Source of the DNA: JAIWNK01 sp964453115
GTDB taxonomy: Bacteria; Chloroflexota; Anaerolineae; Anaerolineales; Anaerolineaceae
NCBI GenBank assembly: GCA_964453115.1
Contig: CAYVRT010000014.1
Location: forward strand, 1-64,000
DNA: 64,000 bases
Direction: 5' to 3'
Below the pieces are notes generated by a model. It was not told the DNA's origin, made no database searches, and saw only the letters and a list, made by a program, of their open reading frames with translations. This document shows positions 7,720-16,071 of the stretch, piece by piece. The position numbers and the translations under genes were made by a program. The number at the start of each line of letters is the position of its first letter. Position 1 is the stretch's first letter.

Positions 7720-9063
7720 ATGAAATCTATTTTGCATCAGTTAATCTTCTTAATGCAAACCACCCTGCAAGCATTAGGGGCGGATTGTACGCCGTTGCAG
7801 ATTGAGCGATTGTGCGTGACGATTCATCGTGCAATGAACAGTGAGGCGAGACAGTTTCATAATATTGAGCATGTGCTGAGTTTTTGGAATGCACAGAACC
7901 CGATTCAGTCGCTGGCAGCAATGTATCATGATATTGTGTATTATCAGGTGGATCGTGGCCTTGACCCTGAAGTTGCTGAAGCACTCTCACCTTATTTGCA
8001 GGAACATGATGGGGAGATGTGTATTGTTGGTGAACTGGCAGAGGCCGATGCGATGCTGCACATGGTGATGTGTGTATTTGGGGTTGAAAAGCAACGCATT
8101 TGTACGATGTCGAGTGGGTTGAATGAGTTTTTGAGCGCCTTGTATATGGTTAAGAAATTGGAAGGCGTGCTTTCGCCGGTGGACTTAATGCGTTTAACGG
8201 CGTGTATTGAGGCATCCATTCCCTTTCGCTCGGCTGTTGATGGAGTTTCTCCGTTCGAATTGTTAACGGGGCGTTTGGTTCGTCTGGATGAGCAGATGCA
8301 GCTTGGCATGGGGACGATGGGTGTTGAACAGACGGTACATTTGGCAGTCGGGTTTGCGAATCAGGATGTTGCCAGTTTTGCGGCAGCTGATGTGAGTAGT
8401 TTTTTGGGAGATACCTGGAAGTTGCTTCCCGAAACGAATGTTCCGCTGCGTTCGCCAGATGTATATACCGTGGTTGACTATCGGCGGGCTTTGCAACGCA
8501 TGGAGACTTTTACCCGTTTGCTCAACCCGCAGTGCGTCTTTCATACATATCGTGGGGTGCCACCATCAGAAATTTATACACCGTTGGAGGAGCAAGCACG
8601 GCGTAACCTGGAGATTGCAACTGAATATTTGCAGGTCAAATTATTGACTGTGGGTATTTTGGAAGCGTTGGCTGAAATTAGTGGGGGCGATGCGCCAATT
8701 TCGCTTTTCACCGGGGATACAAACGCTGTGGAAGGGCAACGGATTGAAGATTGGCTGCCGGAAATGAATGACCTGATGCCGTTGGGGTGGCGTTCACCAG
8801 AGGTTGTGCGGCTTTTGCAGGCTGGCCGGGGTGGAACATCGGAATTCGATGTTGGCCCATCTCCGGTTTCTTTGTTTTGGTATCGTTCGCTGTCCAAAGA
8901 GCAGTTTCGGGCCAGTTTTCTAACAGTTCAACAATTTTTTAACCGTCTATTGACTGCCCGGGCATTTTTAAAAAGCCTGGATGCTGATTTGTTGCGCACA
9001 ACAATTTGGTCTGTTGCGGCGATGGCAACAACCCGCCGCGATGCTTTGATGGACTTTGATTGA
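7720..9063 (+). CDS. predicted HD-superfamily-like protein
   Basis: 447 aa. The N-terminal ~75 residues look like the metal-dependent HD phosphohydrolase-like family (COG4339 type): FHNIEH at 46-51 and YHD at 69-71 match the Y/F-H-N-x-x-H and H-D pattern that binds metal. The remaining ~370 residues have no domain I recognise and are much longer than the ~200-aa family, so a second domain or a divergent all-helical extension is likely. There is no signal peptide or clear membrane helix. It stands alone between divergent and same-strand neighbours and the substrate is unknown. The HD assignment rests on short motifs and is tentative. Confidence 0.6.
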   Translation: MKSILHQLIFLMQTTLQALGADCTPLQIERLCVTIHRAMNSEARQFHNIEHVLSFWNAQNPIQSLAAMYHDIVYYQVDRGLDPEVAEALSPYLQEHDGEMCIVGELAEADAMLHMVMCVFGVEKQRICTMSSGLNEFLSALYMVKKLEGVLSPVDLMRLTACIEASIPFRSAVDGVSPFELLTGRLVRLDEQMQLGMGTMGVEQTVHLAVGFANQDVASFAAADVSSFLGDTWKLLPETNVPLRSPDVYTVVDYRRALQRMETFTRLLNPQCVFHTYRGVPPSEIYTPLEEQARRNLEIATEYLQVKLLTVGILEALAEISGGDAPISLFTGDTNAVEGQRIEDWLPEMNDLMPLGWRSPEVVRLLQAGRGGTSEFDVGPSPVSLFWYRSLSKEQFRASFLTVQQFFNRLLTARAFLKSLDADLLRTTIWSVAAMATTRRDALMDFD

Positions 9064-9108
9064 AGGAATTTTTCTTGTTCTGAAGAGAAAGAGGGTAGTT
9101 GGCCGATT

Positions 9109-10341
9109 GTGGCCTGTATGAAGGATACAATTTCAGTAGATACCCGACCTCGAGGCTGGGGATTGCAGCAAGCATTGCGGCAGCCGATGTTTTGGGTTTC
9201 ACTACCTTTTTACATGCTGGGATTGTTGTTGCCGATTCACGGCAAGGGGATTGGCGCCGGGGTGGTTGAGATTGGGCTATTCTTTTCTGCTTTTTCCATC
9301 ATGACGGTTGTCTTGCGTCCCGTGGTGGGCTGGGCGGTTGACCGGTATGGACGAAGGCGCTTTTTCCTGGCGGGTTTGCTTGCCTATGCGCTGGCAATGG
9401 TTGCCTTTATTTTTGCTCAAGAGGTTTGGCTGGTGTTGGTAGCGCGTGCATTACAAGGAATGGCCTCTTCGTTGCTTTGGATTTCGGTTAACGCAATGCT
9501 TGCTGACCAGGTGGGTGCGGAACGACGGGGATATGCTTTTGGCTGGTTAACGCAAATTAGCACACGCGGTTCAATTCTTGGGGCAATGATTGGCTTTACG
9601 CTGCTTAACCCGGCCTGGCCGATGAATGATGCACAATCTGTTTGGGGTGGATGGGAATTTTTGTTTGCTTTTTATGCGTTGGCCGGGGTGGGGGCGGCAA
9701 TTTATGCCTGGCGGTGTGTACCAGAAACGCGATTGTTGCTTCGCTCTTCTTCTTCAACACAACATATCCATTGGTCGTTGCCCTGGGTGTTGCTGTTGTT
9801 GATGACGCTGGTGACGGGGGCGGCCTGGGCGATGATCTCTCCAATCCTGATTATTTTCTTGCAAGACCGTTTACAGGTTGGATTGGATATGATCTCGCTG
9901 GCATTTTTGCCGGCGGCATTGGTTTGGGCATTTTTGCCAGCACATGTCGGCAGGATGGCCGATCGAATTGGGCGCAAGCCATTGATGTTAATTGGGTTGG
10001 TGATGGCGGCAATTAGTTCTTGCCTGATTCCCTGGGCAGGTAGTTTGGTAGGGCTTGCGGTGGTGTGGGGGTTGCAAGAAGTTTGTTACGCAATTGGAGA
10101 CCCTGCAGAGCAGGCATTGGTGGCGGATTTGACGGGCGGCGATCAACGCGGGCGGGCCTACGGGTTTTATATCATGGCAGCAGATTTGGGCGCGGCAATT
10201 GGCCCATTTGGCGGTGCCTGGCTTTACCAGAATGTGGGGGGAGAAGCACCTTTTTATGCGAATGCGGTGGCTTTGTTGATTTGTGCGGTGATTGTGGCGG
10301 TTTTCCTGCGCTTGCCGCCTAATCACCGATCTTCAAATTGA
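9109..10341 (+). CDS. MFS transporter
   Basis: 410 aa with about 12 hydrophobic helices. A major facilitator superfamily carrier: the loop 2-3 signature appears as GWAVDRYGRRR (about 74-84) and is echoed in the second half as MADRIGRKP. The arrangement fits drug/efflux-type or sugar-type MFS proteins; the substrate cannot be read from the sequence. The start is uncertain. GTG 9109 lies 13 bp after a GAGGG site and ATG 9118 (MKDT) is an alternative. The 3' end overlaps the convergent MoaD-like gene by 19 bp. Confidence 0.88.
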   Translation: MACMKDTISVDTRPRGWGLQQALRQPMFWVSLPFYMLGLLLPIHGKGIGAGVVEIGLFFSAFSIMTVVLRPVVGWAVDRYGRRRFFLAGLLAYALAMVAFIFAQEVWLVLVARALQGMASSLLWISVNAMLADQVGAERRGYAFGWLTQISTRGSILGAMIGFTLLNPAWPMNDAQSVWGGWEFLFAFYALAGVGAAIYAWRCVPETRLLLRSSSSTQHIHWSLPWVLLLLMTLVTGAAWAMISPILIIFLQDRLQVGLDMISLAFLPAALVWAFLPAHVGRMADRIGRKPLMLIGLVMAAISSCLIPWAGSLVGLAVVWGLQEVCYAIGDPAEQALVADLTGGDQRGRAYGFYIMAADLGAAIGPFGGAWLYQNVGGEAPFYANAVALLICAVIVAVFLRLPPNHRSSN

Positions 10342-10688
10342 TGATGTAATAATTGTCCGGGGTCGTCGCTGAGTGCCTGCCGCATTTCTTCGGTCATTGC
10401 TGCGCCATTGCGATATTGAAAGGGCCACATGCTGCGCAGGTCAAAGAGCGCCACGCGGTCGCCTTCTTGGAGTGGGTGTTGCAGGTCGGGCTGAAAGCCA
10501 GGGAGGGCGCTCAGGTTACCATTGATGAATGTGATGCCGCGTGCTTCGGTTGGCACGCCCTGGGCGTTTAGCAGGTCGCTTAGCGTGCATTGATCGGGGA
10601 GTTCAAGGCGTAGCAATGCAAAACCCGCCTGTCGGGCCTCTCCAGCGTAGGTGCTGAGCGCTCCATATAACCACAGTTCAACGTTCAT
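10323..10688 (-). CDS. MoaD/ThiS-like ubiquitin-fold protein with C-terminal extension
   Basis: 121 aa. The first ~80 residues have the beta-grasp pattern of MoaD/ThiS small sulfur carriers (VELWLYG start, QEGDRVALF near 75-83). It does not end in Gly-Gly at that point; a ~35-residue extension follows, ending FEDR. It therefore cannot be a normal thiocarboxylate carrier unless it is cleaved. It is the last gene of the aldehyde ferredoxin oxidoreductase operon, 3 bp after a second, normal MoaD-like gene. Similar proteins accompany tungsten oxidoreductases, where a structural or maturation role is likely (inference). Confidence 0.7.
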   Translation of the reverse strand: MNVELWLYGALSTYAGEARQAGFALLRLELPDQCTLSDLLNAQGVPTEARGITFINGNLSALPGFQPDLQHPLQEGDRVALFDLRSMWPFQYRNGAAMTEEMRQALSDDPGQLLHHQFEDR

Positions 10689-10691
10689 GCT

Positions 10692-10931
10692 TTAGCCTCC
10701 TCCGATGGGTGGGAAAATGCCAATTTCATCCCCTTCCTGGAGTGTATAATTCAGTTCTTGATAGCGGCCATTCACATAACAAAGTTTGACTTCCTCGACT
10801 GGCAAGTTCAGTTTTTCGATCAGGTGATGGAGTGTGGCGCTTTCAGGTAGTTCGAATGAGAGGGTGGCTCCACCTTTCGCGTTGGGGATATATTGACGCA
10901 GGGTGGCAAAAAGACGGACGTAAATTTTCAT
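10692..10931 (-). CDS. MoaD/ThiS-family sulfur carrier protein
   Basis: 79 aa. A ubiquitin-fold sulfur carrier. It begins KIYVRLFATLRQY, has the LQEGDEIGIFPP strand, and ends in Gly-Gly-Gly, which supplies the C-terminal GG needed for adenylation and thiocarboxylation by a MoeB-like enzyme. The expected job is sulfur donation for the dithiolene of the molybdopterin/tungstopterin cofactor. It lies 3 bp downstream of the radical-SAM maturase gene in the tungstoenzyme operon. Confidence 0.88.
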   Translation of the reverse strand: MKIYVRLFATLRQYIPNAKGGATLSFELPESATLHHLIEKLNLPVEEVKLCYVNGRYQELNYTLQEGDEIGIFPPIGGG

Positions 10932-10934
10932 GGC

Positions 10935-12122
10935 TTAGGGACAGCGGACAATATCTTGTGCCCAAAGACAATCGGCACAGGATGGATTATACCCCCAACA
11001 GCCCAGATTGCTGGCGCGCAGGTCGCAGGTTTGGCGCAGGTCGCAATCGGGACAGGAGGGGAAGTGATAGGCGCGCACTTCGCTGCGGTAGTGTGTGTAT
11101 TCTTCGCTCATCCAAATTTCGGACAGGCTTTGTTGATGGATATTGCCAAAGCTGAGGCGGCTGACTTGCTTTGGGGTGCCATCAATGGCGTAGTATTCGT
11201 AGCTGTGTGAGAGGGCATAGCAAGGGGAGATTTCTCCATCCCAGCCAATGACGGCAGCATGATCATGGATGAAACGGCAGCGCGGTTCTGCGCCCCAATG
11301 CATACGTGGTAACTCCAGATTGCCCCAGCGCACCCATGCCCCGGAATGGATGGGCCATCCTTGGGCTTTGAGCGGGGGTTGAGGGGCATAATCATACAGC
11401 TTTTGGGCGTACATTTCCGCTGTGTAGGGCAGGACGTTGCTAACAATGACGCGTCCGGCATTCAGTTGTGCGGCCAGGTCGCAAAGACCTGGCAGTTCGG
11501 CAACATTGTCGCGCAGGACAACAAATTCGATGCCAAGATTAGGGAACGGGGCATGGAGTTCTTCTTTGAGTGTTTTGAGGCGTTGGATGTTACGCAAAAC
11601 CTGAGAAAGTTGTGCGCCGCGCAAGTCGGCATAGGTTTGGGGGTTGACGCCATCAATTGAGACAATTACCTGGTCTACACCCAGATGGATCAGTTGTCGC
11701 CAGGTGGAATCGCTGAGCAGCAGACCATTGCTGCCAATGGTGACGGCCAGGCCGCGTTGACGAATGGCTGCCACGCGATCGAGAAACCTGGGGTGATAGA
11801 AAGGCTCACCAAAACTGGTAAAAACAACGCGCTCAAGTTGGGGAAGGGTATCCAGGCTTTGCAAGATGCGCTCAAAGGTTGCATCGGGCATATGCGCAGC
11901 TGGATCGCTCCAGGAGTGTCGGATGCAAGTTTGACAATTGAGGTTGCAAGCAGTTGTGACCTCAATGTATAATTTGCGCAGGTCGGGACGGCGCGGGTGC
12001 AGAATCAGGTCGCCGTTGCGTTCGTCCAACCAGTAGTCGGTTTTGGGGTCAAGGTGTCGGCGGTGCAGAAAATCGGCCGGGATTTGGATTTGCCCTTCAG
12101 CATTGGGGATTAGTTTGGGCAT
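10935..12122 (-). CDS. tungsten-oxidoreductase radical-SAM maturase
   Basis: 395 aa. A radical SAM/SPASM protein of the type found next to tungsten aldehyde oxidoreductases. An N-terminal ~45-residue AbrB-like beta segment (IQIPADFL, DYWLDERNGDLIL) precedes the radical SAM core, whose [4Fe-4S] cysteines are C59, C63 and C66 in CNLNCQTC. The C-terminal ~50 residues hold about eight cysteines (CPDCDLRQTC, GCWGYNPSCADC) for auxiliary clusters. The proposed role is maturation of the W-cofactor enzyme or a peptide modification needed for it; the exact reaction is unproven for this family. It is the second gene of the operon, with a stable hairpin between it and the oxidoreductase gene. Confidence 0.88.
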   Translation of the reverse strand: MPKLIPNAEGQIQIPADFLHRRHLDPKTDYWLDERNGDLILHPRRPDLRKLYIEVTTACNLNCQTCIRHSWSDPAAHMPDATFERILQSLDTLPQLERVVFTSFGEPFYHPRFLDRVAAIRQRGLAVTIGSNGLLLSDSTWRQLIHLGVDQVIVSIDGVNPQTYADLRGAQLSQVLRNIQRLKTLKEELHAPFPNLGIEFVVLRDNVAELPGLCDLAAQLNAGRVIVSNVLPYTAEMYAQKLYDYAPQPPLKAQGWPIHSGAWVRWGNLELPRMHWGAEPRCRFIHDHAAVIGWDGEISPCYALSHSYEYYAIDGTPKQVSRLSFGNIHQQSLSEIWMSEEYTHYRSEVRAYHFPSCPDCDLRQTCDLRASNLGCWGYNPSCADCLWAQDIVRCP

Positions 12123-12143
12123 GGAGGCCTTTCATCAAAAAGT

Positions 12144-12167
12144 GGGGGAGGGGGTCAACCCTCCCCC
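12144..12167 (-). terminator. intercistronic hairpin (attenuator or processing site)
   Basis: A perfect 9-bp GC-rich stem, GGGGGAGGG/CCCTCCCCC, with a 6-nt loop. On the minus strand it is followed by ACTTTTTG. It sits between the oxidoreductase stop and the maturase start. A partial intrinsic terminator would lower expression of the downstream accessory genes relative to the enzyme. Confidence 0.6.
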
Positions 12168-12187
12168 GAACAACAAGCTAAGTGCGA

Positions 12188-13951
12188 TTACAAATCTTTG
12201 TACACGCTATCCAGGGTCTCGTCGCTGATGTCGAAGACCTGATTGTGGGGCGGGAGTGGTTCAATGCGCATAAACTCTGGCAAGCGGTCGGCCTCAGCGG
12301 CGATTCCAGCCGCTTCGTTGAATTGGCGCTCGACTTTTAGTACCTGTGCGCCATAGGCGACGATTTCGTCTGCTGTCCAATTTGTACCAAGCACGCCATT
12401 GCATTCCTGAATCATGCCTTCAAAGCCAGCCGCAATATCCAGGATTGGGAAGGCAATGAAGAGACAATGTCCGCACGAGTCGATGAAAGCGGTTGTGGCT
12501 TGGAATGCACGGCTGAGCGCTGCCTTACCTTCTGGGCTGAGCGGGTCTACTTTGCCGCTGACCCCGAGGATTTCGGGGCAGATGGTGTAGCCGGCGGTGT
12601 GGTCGGCACCCATGGTTGTGGTGGCATAGGTGATGCCAATGCCTTTGACGGCGCGCGGTTCGTAGGCTGGCATGCCCTGGCCTTTGACGGTGGGTACACG
12701 ACGGACGCCATATACCTTGCCGGTCACTTCTGTGCCGGCGCCAAGGATGCGTCCTGTGGGGGTGCCTTTGCCCATTTCGTGAATCATTTGGATGGCAGCT
12801 TTGCTGTCGCCGAAGGCCAGCAGACCGGCTTCCATGGCAACGCCCAGGGTGCCACCAGTTTCGATTGTATCCAGTCCGTAGGCATTGCAAAGTTGCACCA
12901 TTGTGGCAATGTCATCCAGGTTGTCAATGCCCAAATTTGCACCGAGCGCCCAAGTGGATTCATATTCGATGCAGGATGTGCGTTCGGTTTGGTCGGGGTT
13001 GTAGTAGGTGTTGGAGCATTGGATGATGCAGCCAGGAGAGCAAGCATGGTTGTAGATTTCTTTCCCCATGCGCTCTTTGTTGGTTTCAAAGATGGCTTCT
13101 CCTGCTGTTCGACCTGCGCCTTCAAAACGTCCGCTGGAGAAGTTGCGTGTGGGCAGCCCACCAGCTTCGTTGAGAATATTGACCAATACGGCGGTTCCAT
13201 AGCTGTTGAGGCCACCCTTGGGTTTGGAGATGGGGTGAGAGCGAATGGCATCAATCAATTTTTTGCGCCCCTCTTCAAATAAGGGCTTATCGGCCATTTC
13301 AACGCCGGGTGAGCCTTTCTCATTGAGGATGAGGAACTTAAGGCCTTTGGATGCCATGACGGCGCCAACACCGCCGCGCCCGGCATAGCGGCTGGGGCGT
13401 TTGGCCAGGTCGTTGAAAACGATGCCTGAATTACCATACCCGTTTTCACCCGCATTGCCGATGCTGCAAATGGAGATGCGTCCGGAGAAGCGTTGGTAGA
13501 TGAGTGGGAAGACTTCGTAGACATCACGCTGGATATATTCGGTGGCATCAAAGAACTCGACCTTGGGTTGTGCGGCTTCGTCATCCCAAACGATGTATGC
13601 TCCCCAGAAGGCCTCTTTCTTTTCGGGCATGCCTTCCACAATCAGGGCGCGAATGCGCATACTGGCGAGGTCGGGGCCCCAGCCGGTGCCAGCGTTGGAT
13701 TCTTTGATGCCGCCAGTGAGCGGCGATTTGCATCCAACCGAGATGCGCGCCGAGGTGGGGGCTGAGGTGCTGGTGACAATTCCTGCTGAAAAAACGAGTT
13801 TGTTGTTTGGGCCGAGAGCATGGCAAAGAGGGGGAACTTCATCGGCGACGATTTGCGAGGTCATAGCACGGCCATAGAGATGGCGATATTTTTCGGGTAC
13901 TGGCTCCAGCGTGTAGCTGAGCTGGGACATATCAATGCGCAAAATCCACAT
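12188..13951 (-). CDS. aor: tungsten-containing aldehyde ferredoxin oxidoreductase
   Basis: 587 aa. Oxidises aldehydes to carboxylic acids, or the reverse, with ferredoxin, using a tungsto-bispterin and one [4Fe-4S] cluster in the cytoplasm. The N-terminal domain has the family pattern ending in GRGGVGAVMASKGLK (about 191-204), which contacts the pterin. The cluster cysteines are C304, C308 and C312 in CSPGCIIQC, with a later Cys in DSCGHC near 510. The start ATG 13951 has GGAGG 5 bp upstream. The CSPGC variant and the attached maturase mark the branch that uses a radical-SAM helper. It is the first gene of the operon behind a long structured leader. The aldehyde substrate is unknown. Confidence 0.93.
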   Translation of the reverse strand: MWILRIDMSQLSYTLEPVPEKYRHLYGRAMTSQIVADEVPPLCHALGPNNKLVFSAGIVTSTSAPTSARISVGCKSPLTGGIKESNAGTGWGPDLASMRIRALIVEGMPEKKEAFWGAYIVWDDEAAQPKVEFFDATEYIQRDVYEVFPLIYQRFSGRISICSIGNAGENGYGNSGIVFNDLAKRPSRYAGRGGVGAVMASKGLKFLILNEKGSPGVEMADKPLFEEGRKKLIDAIRSHPISKPKGGLNSYGTAVLVNILNEAGGLPTRNFSSGRFEGAGRTAGEAIFETNKERMGKEIYNHACSPGCIIQCSNTYYNPDQTERTSCIEYESTWALGANLGIDNLDDIATMVQLCNAYGLDTIETGGTLGVAMEAGLLAFGDSKAAIQMIHEMGKGTPTGRILGAGTEVTGKVYGVRRVPTVKGQGMPAYEPRAVKGIGITYATTTMGADHTAGYTICPEILGVSGKVDPLSPEGKAALSRAFQATTAFIDSCGHCLFIAFPILDIAAGFEGMIQECNGVLGTNWTADEIVAYGAQVLKVERQFNEAAGIAAEADRLPEFMRIEPLPPHNQVFDISDETLDSVYKDL

Positions 13952-14030
13952 GGTTTCCTCCGCGAAGGTTGAAAAATTGGTATTCAAAACGCAAAAACAG
14001 GGCGAGAAACAAACGGCATTTCAAACAGAA

Positions 14031-14067
14031 CACCTCCTGTTTTCTTCAAAGGCCCCAGCAGGAGGTG
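14031..14067 (-). promoter_or_regulatory. hairpin in the aor leader (possible expression platform)
   Basis: A perfect 9-bp stem, CACCTCCTG (14067-14059) and CAGGAGGTG (14039-14031), with a 19-nt loop, directly downstream of the riboswitch-like fold. The left arm contains CCUCC, which could also pair with GGAGG segments elsewhere in the leader, allowing alternative structures. There is only a weak U-rich run after the stem. Confidence 0.5.
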
Positions 14068-14196
14068 CAAAATGCGCAAAGAAAACTCTCTGCCGGGGTG
14101 AGGCAGATGGGCCTCCTTTGCGCACTGGCAGGCACAGGGAATTGCTCCCCTGGCCCTATCGTTCACCTATCCACATGGGAATTGGTGAATCGGAGG
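14068..14196 (-). promoter_or_regulatory. candidate Moco/Tuco riboswitch
   Basis: The aor leader, read on the minus strand, folds into a set of stems: TTCACC/GGTGAA (14189-14184 with 14167-14162), AGGG/CCCT nearby, TCTGCC/GGCAGA, and a 9-bp TGCGCAAAG/CTTTGCGCA (14124-14116 with 14081-14073). The order CUCC-stem-GGCC-stem-UGCCUGCCAG-long stem matches what I recall of the molybdenum-cofactor motif in the E. coli moaA leader, including the UGCC-N-CCAG block before the long stem. A tungsten-cofactor variant (Tuco) would suit the downstream enzyme. The match is from memory, not from a covariance model. Confidence 0.62.
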
Positions 14197-14218
14197 AATT
14201 GGCTTGTGGTTTATAAAA

Positions 14219-14247
14219 ATTATAGAGGGTTTAAGGTAGAAAGTCAA
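14219..14247 (-). promoter_or_regulatory. promoter of the tungstoenzyme operon
   Basis: TTGACT (14247-14242), a 17-bp spacer and TATAAT (14224-14219) on the minus strand are a near-perfect housekeeping promoter. The start site would be near 14212, leaving a leader of about 260 nt before the ATG at 13951. The 401-bp stretch without a gene (13952-14352) is filled by this leader and the divergent promoter zone. Confidence 0.75.
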
Positions 14248-14352
14248 TTATTTAGGTCAACCAACTGATTGGGAAGATTGATGAAAGTCTTTTGGAGTGA
14301 AGAAGATAAATTAGAGGTACAATTATCAAACATTTTTTATGGAGCTTAGAAC

Positions 14353-15180
14353 GTGAAATCTCATTTACCAGTTTTTGCGGATTTGGTTGATTCGTTTGGC
14401 AGGGTTGGGCAGCAGTTAACTGCTTTGGGGGCAGCAGAAGGGGCTGCGGGCAATCTTTCGGTGTTTGTGCGTTCATTTGAAGGCGTGGTAGATGAACGTT
14501 TTCGGCTGTGGGATGTGGTGGATTTGCCGATCGCTGTGCCTGAATTGGCCGATGGCTGGTTGCTGGTGACGGCTTCCGGGTCGCGCTTGCGCGATGTGGC
14601 CGGAATGCCTGAAAAAACAATGTGCTTGTTGAATATTTTGAAGGGGGGGAGCGAGGCGGCGCGCTACGCAGTGCAAGATTTGAGACCAAGTAGCGAATGG
14701 AATTCGCACCTGGCTGTGCATCAACAGCGGGTACATGTCACAAGCTCTCATTTCCATGCTGTAGTTCATGCACAGCCGCGCTACACTGCTTATTTGAGCC
14801 ATTTGAACGCTTATGGTGATACGGCGCGCTGGAATTGCGCTCTGTTGCGTTGGCAGCCAGAGATGGTTTTGGCTTTTCCAGAGGGGATGGGATTTTTGCC
14901 CTACGCAACACCGGGTTCAAGGGAGCAGATGGTGCAAACAGCAGAGGGTCTAGGGCGATACCGGGCGGTGATTTGGGCGCGGCATGGAGTTGTCACGCGC
15001 AGCGAATGTGGTCTGGAAACAGCGGCGGATTTGGTTGAGTATTTGGAGGTAGCTGCACAGATGGAGTATATGAATTTGCTGGCTGGGCAGGCAGCAAGTG
15101 GTCTTTCGAGAGCTGAATTGGCGCAAATTTGTGAGCAATATGGGGTTCGGGCCTCAATTTTGGAGGAGGTGTTCAAATGA
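14353..15180 (+). CDS. class II aldolase/adducin family protein
   Basis: 275 aa. A zinc-dependent aldolase-fold protein, closest in layout to rhamnulose-1-phosphate aldolase. GNLS near residue 38 and TASGSRLRD near 76-84 contact the phosphate in the family. The metal ligands would be the two His of SHFHAVVHA (about 135-143) and the third in ARHGVV near 217. The start is GTG 14353, with GGAG 8 bp upstream; no ATG fits. An ATGA overlap couples it to an alpha/beta hydrolase. There are no other sugar-catabolism genes nearby, so the natural aldol substrate is open. Confidence 0.82.
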   Translation: MKSHLPVFADLVDSFGRVGQQLTALGAAEGAAGNLSVFVRSFEGVVDERFRLWDVVDLPIAVPELADGWLLVTASGSRLRDVAGMPEKTMCLLNILKGGSEAARYAVQDLRPSSEWNSHLAVHQQRVHVTSSHFHAVVHAQPRYTAYLSHLNAYGDTARWNCALLRWQPEMVLAFPEGMGFLPYATPGSREQMVQTAEGLGRYRAVIWARHGVVTRSECGLETAADLVEYLEVAAQMEYMNLLAGQAASGLSRAELAQICEQYGVRASILEEVFK

Positions 15181-16004
15181 CATTCGCAGTGCAAAGTGTG
15201 CAAGCTGTGGCGGAACTGGTACGTCTGCGCACTGGTGATGGTCGGGAAACGATTGGTGCTTTTTATCCATCCAATTCATCCGGGTTTGAGCTTGGGGTGG
15301 TGATGGTGCATGGGATGACCGGAAGCTTTGTTGGCGAGGTGGAAAGCAGTCTGCCGCCTTTGTTGGCGGCGGTAGGTTTTCCTTGCCTGGTGTTCAACAA
15401 CCGTGGAATGGGGTTTGTTGGAGCGGCAACAGAGCGTTTTGCGGATAGTTTTTATGACGTGGAGGCGGGGCGCGACTGGATGGTGACGCGTGGTTTTAAT
15501 CGCCTGGTGTTGGTTGGGCATAGCAAAGCCGGCCCCAAGGTCTGCGCCTACTTGTCCAGGTGCAGGGATGAACGAGTTGCGGGGCTGGCACTTCTTTCGC
15601 CAGTGCGCAAAATTTCAGAGATTATCCTGTGGCAGCTTCCAAACCTGGGGGGTGGGCGATCTATGGAAGAATGGTTGGCAGAGGCACAGAGACGGGTAGA
15701 TGCTGGTGAGGAGAATCGCATGTTTGTGGGTGAGCAGTGGCCGTATTTGATGAGCCCTGGCACCGTTTTAGAGCATTCAGCCTGTATGGTGGATACATTG
15801 GAATTGTTGCGCAAGTTTGACCTGCCGCGCTTCGTGGCCTGTGGTGAGCGTGAGTTGGATTGGTGTGTAGTGGTGAATGAGTTGTTGGATAAGCCAGTTG
15901 TTGGCTGTCAGGTGGATGTGATTGCTGGGGCGGATCATGTCTATGCGGGGTGTGAGGATGCATTGGCTAAAACGCTGGTGGATTGGCTGAAATTGCTGTG
16001 TTAA
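15177..16004 (+). CDS. alpha/beta hydrolase
   Basis: 275 aa. A serine hydrolase of the alpha/beta fold. The oxyanion segment is VMVHGMTG (about 41-48), the nucleophile elbow is GHSKA near 112-116, and the catalytic His is in GADHVYAG near 254. There is no signal peptide. It is translationally coupled to the class II aldolase (ATGA overlap), so the two probably act on one pathway, for instance releasing or trimming an ester or lactone of the aldolase substrate (inference). The substrate class is not evident. Confidence 0.85.
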   Translation: MTFAVQSVQAVAELVRLRTGDGRETIGAFYPSNSSGFELGVVMVHGMTGSFVGEVESSLPPLLAAVGFPCLVFNNRGMGFVGAATERFADSFYDVEAGRDWMVTRGFNRLVLVGHSKAGPKVCAYLSRCRDERVAGLALLSPVRKISEIILWQLPNLGGGRSMEEWLAEAQRRVDAGEENRMFVGEQWPYLMSPGTVLEHSACMVDTLELLRKFDLPRFVACGERELDWCVVVNELLDKPVVGCQVDVIAGADHVYAGCEDALAKTLVDWLKLLC

Positions 16005-16071
16005 ACAGGCTGCGAACTTTGGGCTTCGATGCTAGAATCTTTTCATTGGAATTTTTTTGAGAGGTGTGAAA

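Noticed and set aside
12467..13282. 271-aa open frame opposite aor
   Set aside because: It is antisense to a strongly conserved enzyme gene, shows no family similarity and has no ribosome site.
14031..14196. Riboswitch for the plus-strand aldolase gene (14353)
   Set aside because: The stems and the motif order fit only the minus strand, which also carries a near-consensus promoter upstream and the aor gene downstream. The plus strand shows no matching class.
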